Assembly (NCBI RefSeq): GCF_001039355.2
Contig: NW_019775444.1
Location: 325,172-389,171, forward strand
Reading direction: 5' to 3'
DNA: 64,000 bases
DNA from: Lingula anatina
Lineage: Eukaryota; Brachiopoda; Lingulata; Lingulida; Lingulidae
Positions within the stretch are counted from its first letter, which is position 1, and every line of letters starts with the position of its first letter. Under the pieces are notes generated by a model. The model did no database searches. It had not been told where the DNA came from and saw only the letters and a list, made by a program, of their open reading frames with translations. Below are positions 12,201 through 27,200 of this stretch, piece by piece. A program made the translations under genes and the position numbers.

Positions 12201-15200
12201 GTGCTCCTTCTTTATAACAATTTTGGTTTCAAAGCATTATCTCATCTAACTGTAACATGTGGACCTTTCGATATGAAAATTTAAACTAAACTTGTGGAAT
12301 AATACAATTGTGCTCCTTTTTATAACAATTTTGGTTTCAAAACATTATCTCATCTAACTGTAACATGTGGACCTTTTGATATGAAAATTTAAACATTTTC
12401 TGTCCTCTTTTTTTTTTCAAATATGACCACTTTTAACTGCGCACATTTAATGCTTGCTATTTCTGCATGGATTGCAGTGTTGTAATGCAGTGCTGCTTTC
12501 ACTGATGGTGTTCACAGAATTAAACCTAGACCAGTAATAATGCAGCTGGCCTCACCGAATGACCAAATTACATAATGCCTCTTTTGGTCCCAAGTGAGGT
12601 AATCTGGTTGTCAAGTGATGTCATTTGGACTATTTCTGGTCCTGCTTAGTCCAGATCTTAACACGTCCCTGATGGGTGACTACACTGCTTTGATAACCAT
12701 TAAAAAATAATAATGACTAATAAGCCAATGCGTTCAGTTTTGTTTCCAGACCATTTGTCCACAGTGGAACATAGCTGACATAGCTTCCATTAAATGAATA
12801 ACAAATATCGTACTTTAATGGCACGTTGCTATGTGATTGTGCTAACCTGGCTAACTGCACTCAGAGATGATTACTTTATTTCAGAAGTACTAACTGCCTT
12901 GGATGACATAATATATACTTATTAAGCATGCAATAAGCAATTGTTGATAAAGTAATTGATTCATTGAGTCATAAAGTGTTAACCTGCTAAACCCTCAAAG
13001 AGCATGATGATTTGAAAAACGGAAATTAATTTAATGGATTGCCTAACTGCATAGAATAATTCGACGACTGCCACATTAATAATACTAAAGATACTGGATA
13101 TTAATTTTCCAATTAAAAACTGTTTAGACAGTGACTTATTGTGTTTATATTGCAGTATGAAATGCATTCATTGTTCTTATTTCCTTGTCTTCTGAATGGT
13201 TACAGACAACCAGTTCATTACATTTGATTTCAGCAACTACAACCTCTTCTACAACAACTACAACAACAACAACCAGGATAACAACACCCAGGCAACCTTC
13301 TCCAACGAGAGCAAGGACTGAGCCAACAACAGTTACATCATCATCATCTTCAACAACAGCAACATCAGTGACAACAACCAGTACCACTGTCCCCCCGTCA
13401 AGAAGGCACACTCCCCCAGCCAGTCCCCCGGGGAGGGACACCCTGTCTTCCACTGAGATCACCCCGAGTGTCACAGAGTCTGGCAGGCCTCGCCCCTTCT
13501 GCAGAAGGGAGTTTCGGAGGAATATTACTTGGCCAAGAACAGAGCCCAATGTGGTTGTAAACAGAGATTGCCCTCACAAGATGAAAGGTATATATGTTTT
13601 CTGACTGGTATGGTTTTGAAAGGATAAAATGTGAAAAATATATATATATCAGATTGTTTGAAAAGATAAAATTAAAATGGGTCAGGTGCTTGGGAGTAAA
13701 TTTAAAATGTTTCTTTTGAATTTGATTGATGCAGCAGTATGTACAACTCAGTGTATGAATGATAGTAAAAAGTTATCCTTTCAATCCTATGGCTTTTTTA
13801 TGCCATGATCAATCACATAAGCAGTTTATCTTTAAAACAGATAATTATATTTTGAGCCTCTATTTATTTATTTATTTATTTTTTTCAATTTATCAGTCAT
13901 CAAGTGTTAGCAATGTATATGCAATAAGGTTACGAGGGGATGGCATTGAATTTCATTTGGCTCAAAGGGAATTCATAATTGATCTAGAAAATATATTTAA
14001 ATATAGTGATGTGAATGGATAGAAAAAATGAGGTAGGCATTTAGCAAGAGGAAAAGCACTGAAGTGTGATCAAAACTTAATATTAATGGAGTCACTCATC
14101 ATTTTAGGTCAGGCCTTTTGGAAATGCAGTGAGATGGGGGAGTGGATAGATCTACCTGACCTCAGTGACTGTATATCTGATGCTTTGACGAGGATTAAGA
14201 ATGACGTAAGTTCGGCTTCTGTCAGTACTCTCAATTGAAAAAATGAAAAGTAAGAATGGCAAAAAAAAAAAAAAAGAACGAAAGTACATTTTTTAATGGA
14301 TTATATCATTTGACATTAGTTGTTTTATCAAAAGTTAGTATTGAATTCAGTTTCATACATTTCAACATTAGGAATAAGAAAATGTCAGAATTTTTTTTTT
14401 CACCATCTCTAAATTTTTATGCAGTAAACTGACCAAATTAACACTGTCTATGCATCTTGACACAGGAGTAAAAATGTATCTTGTTCCAGGTTGAATCAGG
14501 CCAGGTTTCCATAGAAGATATTTCCAGTGATCTGGCCACAGCTACAGCCAGTCAGGACTTGTATGGTGGGGATGTCATCAGCTCTGCCTTAGTCATGATG
14601 CAGATGGCAGAAGGACTCAAGACCGAGCTGAAAAACACCAAGGAAAAGAATAGGGTGATGAAGGCGACCAATGTTACTAAGGTAAATCAAGTCATGTCGT
14701 TTTATATTTCTGAGTATTCAAATTGATACACATGGATGCAAATTGTGAAAGCTTGGTCCAAAAGCTTTTGGCTATTTTTCTTTGGCCTTGGTCACTCTGG
14801 TGTGCTATGTTGATGACATTTTTCAAGTTGTTTTTAAATATTAGGATTTTTCTGTCAAAAATCAGCAGTTAACACAATCCTCCATGACTTGACCAGTGCT
14901 TATTCAGATATCCTGTTTGTGATTTCATTTTTTTTTTTTTTTTGAAATTTTTTTTCAGAATTTTGTGAGGTCAAGCAGTAACTTGCTGTCCCCCAAGCAG
15001 AAAAATGGCTGGAAGGATTTGAAGAGAGAAAGGCAGGTAGAGACAGCCACTACACTGTTGAAGCTGTTGGAGAGGTCAGCATTTGAGGTGGCAGAAACCC
15101 TGAATGTAGAAACTCCAGCAGTAAGGAGTACTGATGAAAATGTTGGTGAGTGTTGTTTTCCTTTTATTACACTTTATAAGGTTTGGGGTTAGAAGGCAAG

Positions 15201-18200
15201 TCTTAAAAAAAAGAAAGAATTGAGTAACACATGAACTTTTTTCAAAATGGAACAGACCTTAGTTTTTACCAAGTGTAATGTGTTATGGGGATATAAGGCT
15301 GAATAGACATTTAAAAAAATAGGTTTTTTATGTCAAGACAGTAACTGGCATGTACATGAAAAAAGTTGCCTTATTAGTTGAGCATAAGTCTCAATCATAG
15401 TTTTCATCTTTTAGATTAATTATATAACTTCTGTTCTCTTTTTAGCCATAGAAATAGAAGTGGTTAATCCTTTCTCAGACCAGAGACTTCAGCGGGTATA
15501 CCCCACTCCTGAACAACAAGCTGTGCTCAATTCCAGCGACTCCATTACTCTGCCAGAGTCAGCCATTGTGGATAATGCTGATAAAGATGGTAAGACTATT
15601 CATTATTTCACTGATTTTAATGATGTTAAGAATCAGTAAGACCACTTTCTTTTCCTGATTTAATTTTTAGGTGACTTAAATTATCTTGAGGGTTTTGAAT
15701 TAATTGTTTTCTCTGTTTCATGCACAAATTCTTTCTTTATAGAGTACCGGGGAACAGGCAGGTAAAACTACCCACTGCTGCTAATATCTGCTTTTGCAAA
15801 TAGAAAATTCACTTGTCTCTAATTAACTGTTTGAATTTTGTATTTTATCCTCATGATATCAAATAATTTAATTTCCAGGTGTTGTGAAAATTGTATTCAT
15901 CTCGTATAGCAACCTAAATCAGTGGCTGAAGCCAGACAGCGCCAAGAATGAGACAGACGTGAGCATAGTGAACAGCAAGATCTTGTCACTGTCCTTGAAC
16001 AACAAGGATGGGGACATTCAGCTGGCGCAGCCCATACACATGAGCTTCCGCCATGTGAATGTGAGTCAGTAGGCTTTTAAAATGATAATTTGTCATCCAA
16101 AAAGTAGATTCTGGTTCCAGTTCAGAATCAGCAAAATTTTATATAAGATTTGCTGGGTAGTGCTAACACTCGCCAATTAAGCCAAATGCTAAAACTGACT
16201 TAAATTGGCTAAAGAAAAAGGGCTTGATTTGACATGTTTTAGCCAAATTATAACCATTTTGGTAACAAATTGACAAAAATGTGGTGATTTGGCTAACCAA
16301 AAAAAATTGCTAGCGCTACCCCAGATTTGTGGAATTATGATCAGATAGTACATTTTTAACACATATTTTCCACCTTTTTAGCTAAATTGCAGTTGTGGAT
16401 TAAAAGATTTATGTAATTTTTTTCATCCAGAAGTAAAATAAAGATTTAATTGAAATTTAAAAGGTGTATTGAGAAATATCATATTATGAGTATGTTACTT
16501 ATTTCAAGGGAAGCATGGCATGAACAAGGACAGTCAACATGAAGCATGATGTTCATGTTGAGACATGATCGTACATTGAAATTAACTTTAACAATTAATC
16601 CTGCCTCACTTACCACTACTTAGAGACATTCTTTCATTTTAAGGTGACTAATGTGGAAAAACCAAAATGCTCCTTCTGGAACTTTTCCAGGTAAAACTAA
16701 CTTGTTTTAATAATTGCTCATCAGATCATAGTATACCTATTTTTTCTTGCACATCTGTAAAGAAACACTCATGATCAAAAGTGATTACTTAATTTGGTCA
16801 CCCTGTTCTGTGTGTGCCGTCAAGAATACCTTACCTGTCCAATTTTCAGTGATGAGAATGGTGCCTGGTCTGGCAGGGGATGTAGTGTGGTGACTTCCAA
16901 TGATACACATACACAGTGTGAGTGTAACCACCTTACCAACTTTGCTGTACTCATGGATGTTGTAGGGACAGAGGTAAATGTCCTTTGATATTATGGAAAA
17001 ATTGAATCCAAAGAGTAAATGTTGAATACAAATTTTTGTGTAATGTATGGGAGTAAACATGAATTTAACAAAAAAAAAAAAAAAAAAAAAGGCAAAAACA
17101 AGAAAATGAAATGTGCAAGTTATAATTTTTGTAGTGAATAGGAAAAACAATTTGGCAATAAAAAGAAAGTTTAATCAAAATAGACTTTGAAAACAAATCA
17201 GTATTGATCAATTATTACGTCTTAATTACTTTTTTTTGAAAAGGTAAAAAGATTCTAAGCATTGATAATTTCACCTCCCTTCATTTCACATCTACATGAA
17301 AAGTTATATTCATTGTTATTTTCGGGGCTAATTTTCAGCTTCCAGAACACCATGAAGTGGCATTACAAGTTATCACATATTTTGGGTGCATCATTTCCAT
17401 CGTCTGCCTGTTTCTAACGTGGTTGACCTTCATGGTCTTCAGGTAAGAAATGCCAAACTTACTTATACCACAGCAGAATGAAAAATCCAGATGTGTTGTG
17501 TCTAGTATACATGTACATCCAGGGGCGGATCCAGAGATATTTTCTGACAGTCTTCCAAATTATCTTTGTTGATCCATCCTCATTTTTGACCGTCTTCCGA
17601 CAGAAAAAGTTAGATACCCGTCTATATAAAATCTTGAAAAGACTTGAAATTCTGACCGTCTTCCGGAAGACCCAGAAGACGGCCTAAATCCGCCCCTGAC
17701 ATCATGCATGCATGTGAGCTACACCAAATCTGGATCTATAGTTTTCAGTATTACACCCCATTCTCATAGATTAGATCGACCTACATTGGATCGACCTAAC
17801 TCCCTGGGGGTTCACGCTAAATAGCTGTCAGCCGGGCGGACACGAAAGTTAATTACCCCTTAAAGCTTGTAGTAGGCGGGGACGGACACTTACGGGGGAT
17901 TATCTGACAGTAATCTAGTGAGACTCCCCGCGGTGATAGATCGATCTAAAAGTTGTGAGAACAGAGCCTTAGTTCTTGTGTTGGTCTGCCCTACTCACCA
18001 GCAAGGTATTTTTATAACATTATCAGAAATAATAAGTAATGAATGTGATTTGATCTTTGTTTTGGTGTTGGTCAAGTGGGTGAGGCAAAAATATTTTGTT
18101 GTGTTTGATACTTGTATATAAGATGTGGCAATGGAATTTGTCTGATTCTTGGATATTTCCACATATATTAACTAATGTGATTTTGTAATAGCATACAGGC

Positions 18201-21200
18201 AGTGAAGAAAAATCGTTCATTACATGATTAAAGAATACTAGGTTTATTGTTGTTTGATCTTTTATATTTTCAGAAATCTTAAGAGTGAACGCACATCCAT
18301 CCACAAGAACTTGGTGTTTTCATTGTTCTTTGCTGAAATCATTTTTCTTTGCGGAATACAACAGACTGATCATCCAGTAAGTAAACCATATTTGGACAAA
18401 ATGATCAGATAGACAGAAATGATTAAAATATCAGTTAATAAAATAGTGTTACTGATGTGGCTGATTATGGTCATTATAATTGTACATTCTAATAACCAAA
18501 CTCTCAATCTCTTGGACACATTGTCATTTGATAAATTTTGGAATTCTTTTTAATAGTGCTCTCTCTTTGCAGCCTGAAAAATTCTTATCATTCATTACTG
18601 AAAAAAGTATCCAAACTTCTAGTCAGAACTTTTCAGTGGAATTTCTGCACTAGTTATTCACCCTCTATACCTTAAAGGTGAAAAACGATCTCACTTAAAT
18701 TAACTGCCTTCCAGGTTGTGTGTTCGGTTATAGCAGGCTTCCTCCATTTCTTCTTCCTGGCAGCATTTGGTTGGATGTGTCTGGAAGGAATCCAGCTCTA
18801 CTCTATGCTCATTCAAGTGTTTGAAGGCAAGAAGTCAAGACTGGTCTGGTTTTATCTGGCAGGATATGGTGAGTGGTTTTTTAGTTTCACTGCAGGCATT
18901 GATTCTTAGTTGGGTTAAATCTGTGTAGGGATATAATCAAAGAAATGCACTTAAAAGTGAAATATTTTTGATTTTTAATTTTCATTAAATTTTGAGATTA
19001 TTCATTATTCATGAAACATTCAAAAAAAAAAATTAAGGTAAACTATTGATGTTATAAAACTTGGTTGTGAGATTCAAATGCTGATTTTAAGATATTGATT
19101 TAATTAGATATTCTAAGAATTTCACTGGACAATAGCCCCATACTGTGTCTGTTGCCTGTTATTTGATCAAAGATTTAAAAAACATTTTTAGGTATTCCTG
19201 CAGTAATAGTAGGCATCTCAGCTGCTGTGGACTACAAAGGCTATGGCACAGATTACTAGTGAGTAGAACTGAACAAATTTATTATGATTTATAACATTAG
19301 TAATAGTTGAAGTAGTATGAAATGTTTATTGTTCATCTTTTAAACTGATTGCATTCTGTGAGAGTCCCTGCGGAGTTGGATCAATCTACATGGACTGATG
19401 GTGTCTATGAGAATGGAGTTTAAGACCTTAGTCAAATCAAGTGGTAAACTTAACTTATCCAACCTGTTCTGGTAAACTAGACTAGTGAAGTATACTGCTG
19501 AATGTGAAAATGGTCTTTTTACATCATCGACTCTTTTAATGAGAATGATACAAAGAATAAGATACATTATTGAATGTATCTTGGGTTTTTGTGAATTATT
19601 CAGCTATATTTATATTATTTCAGCTGCTGGCTAAGAGCAGACAACTACTTTGTTTGGAGTTTTGTGGCTCCAGTGTGTCTAGTTATCACTGTAAGTATTG
19701 CACCGACATATCCATTTATTTTTATTGTTATTTCTGACATTTGGTAGGAGAGTTTGGGATTGCTCAATGCTTGAGAAGGGTTATGTTTTTACTTTGAATT
19801 CTGTGGCTAGGTCGTTTAGGAAACAAGATAATTTGATCTTGAAACATTATTAACAAATTATATAGCACTTAATTTTCATTTTTGACATCTTAGTGGTTGG
19901 CATTTGGATTGTATAACAATGCAAGATAGGGAAGTTTTTGGACAATTTTCCCTCTAAACCCTGATGCTTAATAGCATAGAATTATTGAATTATTGTCATT
20001 AGTTGTCATTAATTTTTAGGTGAATATAGTAATGCTGAGTATAGCAGTGTACATGATGTGTCGTCATGCTACTACAGCCACCTCCATCAAACACAAGGAG
20101 AAGACTAGGATGGAGAATATCAGGTAATTAGATAACTAGCAACCAGGAGGATAGGTATAGGAGCTCAAGAGAAACTTTACAGTCAGAATGGTCTTTCTTG
20201 TAATCAAGAGCTTTGTGGTCTATCCATCTTGAGGTTCATTGAGCCAATTTTTTTAAAGAAAAATATTCCCAAATATTCATGCACTGCATTTCTAAAATTT
20301 GGCGTACACATTGGGGGGAGATTTGACTTTAATGAGAATAAATATTACACCAGCATGGAATGTAAAAGACCACTAATAGAAAAAAATGATATTATAAAGT
20401 ATTATCTCCCGAAGTAAAGCCAATTCAATGTTTTACTTACTAGGGATTGGATAAAAGGCTCCATAGTCCTGGTTGTGCTGTTAGGGCTGACCTGGGCCTT
20501 TGGGATGCTGTACATCAATGAGGAGTCTGTGGTCATGGCTTATGTGTTCACCATCCTCAACAGTCTGCAGGGACTCTTCATCTTCATCTTCCACTGCCTG
20601 ATGAATGAGAAGGTAAATTGTGATAAAATAATATTGATGATTATAATAATAATAATAACAATAATAATAATAATAGTATCTTCTATGTCGCATTCCATAA
20701 AAAACTTCATGTGTCTTATAATAAAAACTAATATGGTATATAATTAATTATAAGGAAAATTAAGAAATTTTGAAACAGTCTAACCTAAACTTGTTCATTT
20801 AAGATAAAATCAAAATGCATTTAAGTCAAAAACAGGTCTGCACTTGGAGCTGTGAAATAGTAGATTGTGGTTGTTGAGACTGGAAACACTGTGGTTGTTA
20901 CAATCACTTAAAATTGTATCAATATTTTAACAGAAACTTCTAAATTTTGAATTGCTTAATAAATTAATGTCAGGTTCAAAAGGAATACAAGAAGTGTGCA
21001 CGGCGTACAAGATGGCTACCAAACTGTGTAAGGGTGGGATATGGTGGACAGCAGAAACTGTACAATATCTCCACTTCTCCTTCACCATCCAGCTCTTCCA
21101 CTGGGCCTGGAAATGTAAGTCAATTTTTAAAAAATCTGTTGCATTAAAAAGTGTATTGAAAAGNCAATTGGCTGCAGAAGTCTTGCATGACGTCCATTCC

Positions 21201-24200
21201 AATTCGTTGTTTCAGAGGGCTACCTTCCTTCTGAGGCCCCAGTTGAAACCTTGTTTCATTTAAGCACTACTACCCAGCCCGCTTTATTTCATAGTAAGTA
21301 GGAGGGCGTGATGTTGAGGATTTGAGGATGCAGTGCCCTTGGAGATGCAGCATGGCTACAGTAGCGACCTAGACATTTCACCATTTTTTTTTTCATTAGC
21401 GCGCCTGTGCCTGAGCATGTTTGTGGCTTGATTATCTATGTGTGCCCTTTATCTTGTATGCAGCTCAAGCTAAATATAGAACATTTATTTATTTTCTTCT
21501 TTGCACCACAGTTTTCTCTTGAATTTACTAGCTGAAGACAAAAGATGGACATCTAAGTCATGCCTTTAACTTGTGTTTTGTCTTTTGACACGTCTTTCTG
21601 GAGTTTATGGACCAAAAATGGGCAGTTTCTCTACTTACGGCCTGTATTTCATTTATACACAGTGTTTCATTCCTGATTCTTTTACTCACCGCAGACAGAA
21701 CAGTAACTTCCTATCCTTAAGATTTGAGGTTTCTTTTCAATCATTTTAGGTCAAATTTAATGTGTATCTGATATGTTAAAAAGCAAACCTAACATTAAAC
21801 TTGTGGAATAATACAATTGTGCTCCTTTTTTATAACAATTTTGGTTTCAAAACATTATCTCATCTAACTGTAACATGTGGACCTTTTGATATGAAAATTT
21901 AAACATTTTCTGTCCTCTTTTTTTCTACAATGACCACTTTTAACTGTGCACATTTAATGCTTGCTATATCTGCATGGATTGCAGTGTTGTAATGTGGTGC
22001 TGCTTTCACTGATGGTGTTCACAGAATTAAACCTAGACCAGTAATAATCCAGCTGACCTCACCGAATGACCAAATTACATCATGCCTCTTTTGGTCCGAC
22101 ATGAAGTAATCTGGTTGTTAAGTGATGTCATTTGGACTATTTCTGGTCCTGCTTAGTCCAGATCTTAACACGACCCTGATGAGTGACTACACTGCTTTGA
22201 TAACCATTAAAAAATAATAATGACTAATAAGCCAATGCGTTCAGTTTTGTTTCCAGACCATTTGTCCACAGTGGAACATAGCTGACATTGCTTCCATTAA
22301 ATGAATAACAAATATCGTACTTTAATGGCACGTTGCTATGTGATTGTGCTAACCTGGCTAACTGCACTCAGAGATGATTACTTTATTTCAGAAGTACTAA
22401 CTGCCTTGGATGACATAATATATATACTTATTAAGCATGCAATAAGCAATTGTTGATATAGTAATTGATTCATTGAGTCATAAAGTGTTAACCTGCTAAA
22501 CCCTTGAAGAGCATGATGATTTGAAAAACGGAAATTAATTTAATGGATTGCCTAACTGCATAGAACAATTCAACGGCTGCCACATTAATAATACTAAAGA
22601 TACTGGATATTAATTTTTCAATTAAAAACTGTTTAGACAGTGACTTATTGTGTTTATATTGCAGTATGAAATGCATTCATTGTTCTTATTTCCTTGTCTT
22701 CTGAATGGTTACAGACAACCAGTTCATTACATTTGATTTCAGCAACTACAACTTCTTCTACAACAACTACAACAACAACAACAAGGAGAACAACACCCAG
22801 GCAACCTTCTCCAACGAGAGCAAGGACCGAGCCAACAACAGTTACATCATCATCATCATCTTCAACATCAGTGACAACAACCAGTACCACTGTCCCCCCG
22901 TCAAGGAGGCACACTCCCCCAGCCAGTCCCCCGGGGAGGGACACCCTGTCTTCCACTGAGATCACCCCGAGTGTCACAGAGTCTGGCAGGCCTCGCCCCT
23001 TCTGCAGAAGGGAGTTTCGGAGGAATATTACTTGGCCAAGAACAGAACCTAATGTGGTCGTAAATAGAGATTGCCCTCACAAGATGAAAGGTATATATTT
23101 TTCTGACTGGTATGGTTTTGAAAGGATAAAATGTGAAAAATATATACATATCAGATTGTTTGAAAAGATAAAATTGAAATGGGTCAGGTGCTTGGGAGTA
23201 AATTTAAAATGTTTCTTTTGAATATGATTGATGCAGCAGTATGTCCAACTCAGTGTATGAATGATAGTAAAAAGTTATCCTTTCAATCCTATGGCTTTTT
23301 TATGGCATGATCAATCACATAAGCAGCAGTTTATCTTTAAAACAGATAATTATATTTTGAGCCTCTATTTATCTTTTTTTTTTTTCAATTTATCAGTCAT
23401 CAAGTGTTAGCAATGTGTATGCAATAAGGTTACGAGGGGATGGCATTGAATTTCATTTGGCTCAAAGGGAATTCATAATTGATCTAGAAAATACATTTAA
23501 ATATAGTGATGTGAATGGATAGAAAAATGAGGTAGACATTTAGCAAAAGGAAAGGCTCTGAAGTGTGATCAAAATATAATATTAATGGAGTCATTCATCA
23601 TTTTAGGTCAGGCCTTTTGGAAATGCAGTGAGACGGGGGAGTGGATAGATCTACCTGACCTCAGTGACTGCATATCTGATGCTTTGACAAGGATTAAGAA
23701 TGACGTAAGTTCTGCTTCTGTCAGTACTCTCAATTGAAAAAGTGAAAAGTAAGAATGGCAAAAAAAAATAAATAAATAAAAAAAATGAAAGTACATTTTT
23801 TAATGGATTATATCATTTGACATTTAGTTGTTTTATCAAAAGTAAGTATTGAATTCAGTTTCAGACATTTCAACATAAGGAATAAGAAAATGTCAGAAAT
23901 TTTTTTTCACCATCTGTAAATTTTTATGCAGTAAACTGACCAAATTAACACTGTCTATGCATCTTGACACAGCAGTAAAAATGTATCTTGTTCCAGGTTG
24001 AATCAGGCCAGGCTTCCATAGAAGATATTTCCAGTGATCTGGCCATAGCTACGGCCAGTCAGGACCTGTATGGTGGGGACGTCATCAGCTCTGCCTTAGT
24101 TATGATGCAGATGGCAGAAGGACTCAAGACTGAGCTGAAAAACACCAAGGAAAAGAACAGGGTGATGAAGGCGACCAATGTTACTAAGGTAAATCGAGTA

Positions 24201-27200
24201 ATGTTGTTTTATATTTGTGAGTATTCAAATTGATACTCACGGCTGCAAATTGTGAAGGCTTGGTCCAAAAGCTTTTGGCCATATTTCTTTGGCCTTGGTC
24301 ACTCTGGTGTGTTATGTTGATGACATCTTTCAAGTTGTTTTTAAATATTAAAATATTTGTCATATCAGCAGTTAACACAATCCCCCATGACTTCACCAGT
24401 GCATGTTCAGATTTACTGTTTGTGATTTCATTTTTTATCAATTTTTTTATTCAGAATTTTGTGAGGTCAAGCAGTAACTTGCTGTCCCCCAAGCAGAGAA
24501 ATGGCTGGAAGGATTTGAAGAGAGAAAGGCAGGTAGAGACGGCCACTACACTGTTGAAGCTGTTGGAGAGGTCAGCATTTGAGGTGGCAGAAACCCTGAA
24601 TGTAGAAACTCCAGCAGTTAGGAGTACTGATGAAAATGTTGGTGAGTGTTGTTTTCCATCTATTACACTTGATAATGGTTGAAGTTAGAAGGCAAGTCTT
24701 TTTTGAAAATAAAAAAAAAAAGACTTGAATAAAACAAGAACTTTTTTTCAAAATGGAACAGACCCTAGTTTTTACCAAGTGCAATGTGTTATAGGGGATA
24801 TAAGGCTGAATGGGCATTTAAAAATGTAGGTTTTTTATGTCAAGACGGTAATTGGCATGTACATAAAAAGTTGCCTTATTAGTTGAGCATTGATCTCAAT
24901 CAGAGTTTTCTATTTTTAGATTAATTGTTTAAATTCTGTTCCCTGTTTAGCCATAGAAATAGAAGTGGTTAATCCTTTCTCAGACCAGAGACTTCAGCGG
25001 GTATACCCCACTCCTGAACAACAAGCTGTGCTTAATTCCAGCGACTCCATTACTCTGCCAGAGTCAGCCATTGTGGATAATGCTGATAAAGATGGTAAGA
25101 CTATTCATTATTTAACTGATTTTAATGATGTTAAGAATCAGTAAGACCACTTTCTTTTCCTAATTTAATTTTTAGGTGACTTAAATTATCTTGAGGGTTT
25201 TGAATTAATTGTTTTCTCTGTTTCATGCACAAATTCTTACTTTATAGAGTACCGGGGAACAGGCAGGTAAAACTACCCACTGCTGCTAATATCTGCTATT
25301 GCAAGTAGAAAATTCACTTGTCTCTAATTAACTGTTTGAATTTTGTATTTTATCCTCATGATATCAAATAATTTAATTTCCAGGTGTTGTGAAAATTGTA
25401 TTCATCTCGTATAGCAACCTAAACCAGTGGCTGAAGCCAGACAGCGCCAAGAATGAGACAGACGTGAGCATAGTGAACAGCAAGATCTTGTCACTGTCCT
25501 TGAACAACAAGGACAGGGAAATTCAGCTGGCGCAGCCCATACACATGAGCTTCCGCCATGTGAATGTGAGTCAGTAGGCTTTTAAAATGATAATTTGTCA
25601 TCCAAAAAGTAGATTCTGGTTCCAGTTCAGAATCAGCAAAATTTTATATAAGATTTGCTGGGTAGCGCTAACACTCGCCAATTAACCCAAATGCTAAAAC
25701 TGACTTAAATTGGCTAAAGAAAAAGGGCTTGATTTGACATGTTTTAGCCAAATTATAACCATTTTGGTAACAAATTGACAAAAATGTGGTGATTTGGCTA
25801 ACCAAAAAAAAATTGCTAGCGCTACCCCAGATTTGTGAAATTATGATCAGATAGTACATATTTAACACATATTTTCCACCTTTTTAGCTGAATTGCAGTT
25901 GTGGATTAAAAGATTTATGTACTTTTTTTCATCCAGAAGTAAAATAAAGATTTAAATGAAATTTAAAAGGTGTATTGAGAAAGATCATATTATGAGTATG
26001 TTACTTATTTCAAGGGAAGCATGGCATGAACAAGGACAGTCAACATGAAGCATGATGTTCATGTTGAGACATGATCGTACATTGAAATTAACTTTAACAA
26101 TTAATCCTGCCTCACTTACCACTACTTAGAGACATTCTTTCATTTTAAGGTGACTAATGTGGAAAAACCAAAATGCTCCTTCTGGAACTTTTCCAGGTAA
26201 AACTAACTTGTTTTAATAATTGCTCATCAGATCACAGTATACCTATTTTTTCTTGCACATCTGTAAAGAAACACTCATGATCAAAAGTGATTACTTAATT
26301 TGGTCACCCTGTTCTGTGCGTGCCGTCAAGAATACCTTACCTGTCCATTTTTCAGTGATGAGAATGGTGCCTGGTCTGGCAGGGGATGTAGTGTGGTGAC
26401 CTCCAATGATACACATACACAGTGTGAGTGTAACCACCTCACCAACTTTGCTGTACTCATGGATGTTGTAGGGACAGAGGTAGATATGTTGTTTGATATT
26501 ATGGAGAAATTTAATCCAAAGAATAATTGTTGAACACAAATTTTTGTGTAATGTATAGGAGTAAACATGAATTTAACAAAAAAAAAAAAAAAATGCAAAA
26601 ACAAGAAAATGAAATGTGCAAGTTAAAATTTTTGTAGTGAATAGGAAAAACAATGTGGCAGTAAGAAGAAAGTTTAATCGAAATAGACTTTGAAAACAAA
26701 TCAATATTGTTCAATTATTACGTCTTAGTTTTTTTTTTTTTTTTTTGAAAACGTAAAAAGATCCTAAGCATTGATAATTTCACCTCCCTTCATTTCACAT
26801 CAGCATGAAAAGTTATATTTATTGTTATTTTCGGGGCTAATTTTCAGCTTCCAGAACACCATGAAGTGGCATTACAAGTAATCACATATTTTGGGTGCAT
26901 TATTTCCATCGTCTGCCTGTTTCTAACGTGGTTGACCTTCATGGTCTTCAGGTAAGAAATGCCAAACTTACTTATACTGCGGCAGATGTCAAGAATGAAA
27001 AATCCAGATGTGATTTGTCTAGTATACATGTACATCACACATGGATGTGAGCTACAACAAATCTGGGTCTTTGGTTTTCAATATTAGTTCTTGTATTAGT
27101 CCAATAAGCTATTGGCCAGCAATGTGTTTTTATAACATATTATTAAAATAAATGTGAAATGAATGTGGTTTTATTGTTCTGTTGTCGTTGGACTAGGAGG

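Larger units (their letters stand above)
11548..21163 (+). repeat. Duplicated block A (first copy of receptor exons 3-18)
   Basis: The block is collinear with 21166-30345 through exons and introns, at high identity with scattered substitutions and indels. It ends exactly at the N at 21164. Its partner continues past the matching point (30345) into the unique tail exons. Differences include a two-codon length change in the Thr-rich stalk, a private 109-bp tandem duplication, and two transposon insertions (17520-17698 and 17754-17968) absent from the other block. Confidence 0.95.

Noticed and set aside
13145-13549. Minus-strand ORF of 134 codons (and its twin at 22654-22977)
   Set aside because: Antisense shadow of the Thr-rich stalk exon; the valine-rich product simply mirrors ACN codons.
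22705-22959. Asn/Tyr-rich ORF in another frame of the stalk exon
   Set aside because: Frame-shifted reading of the Thr repeat; the HRM-containing frame has correct splice phases.
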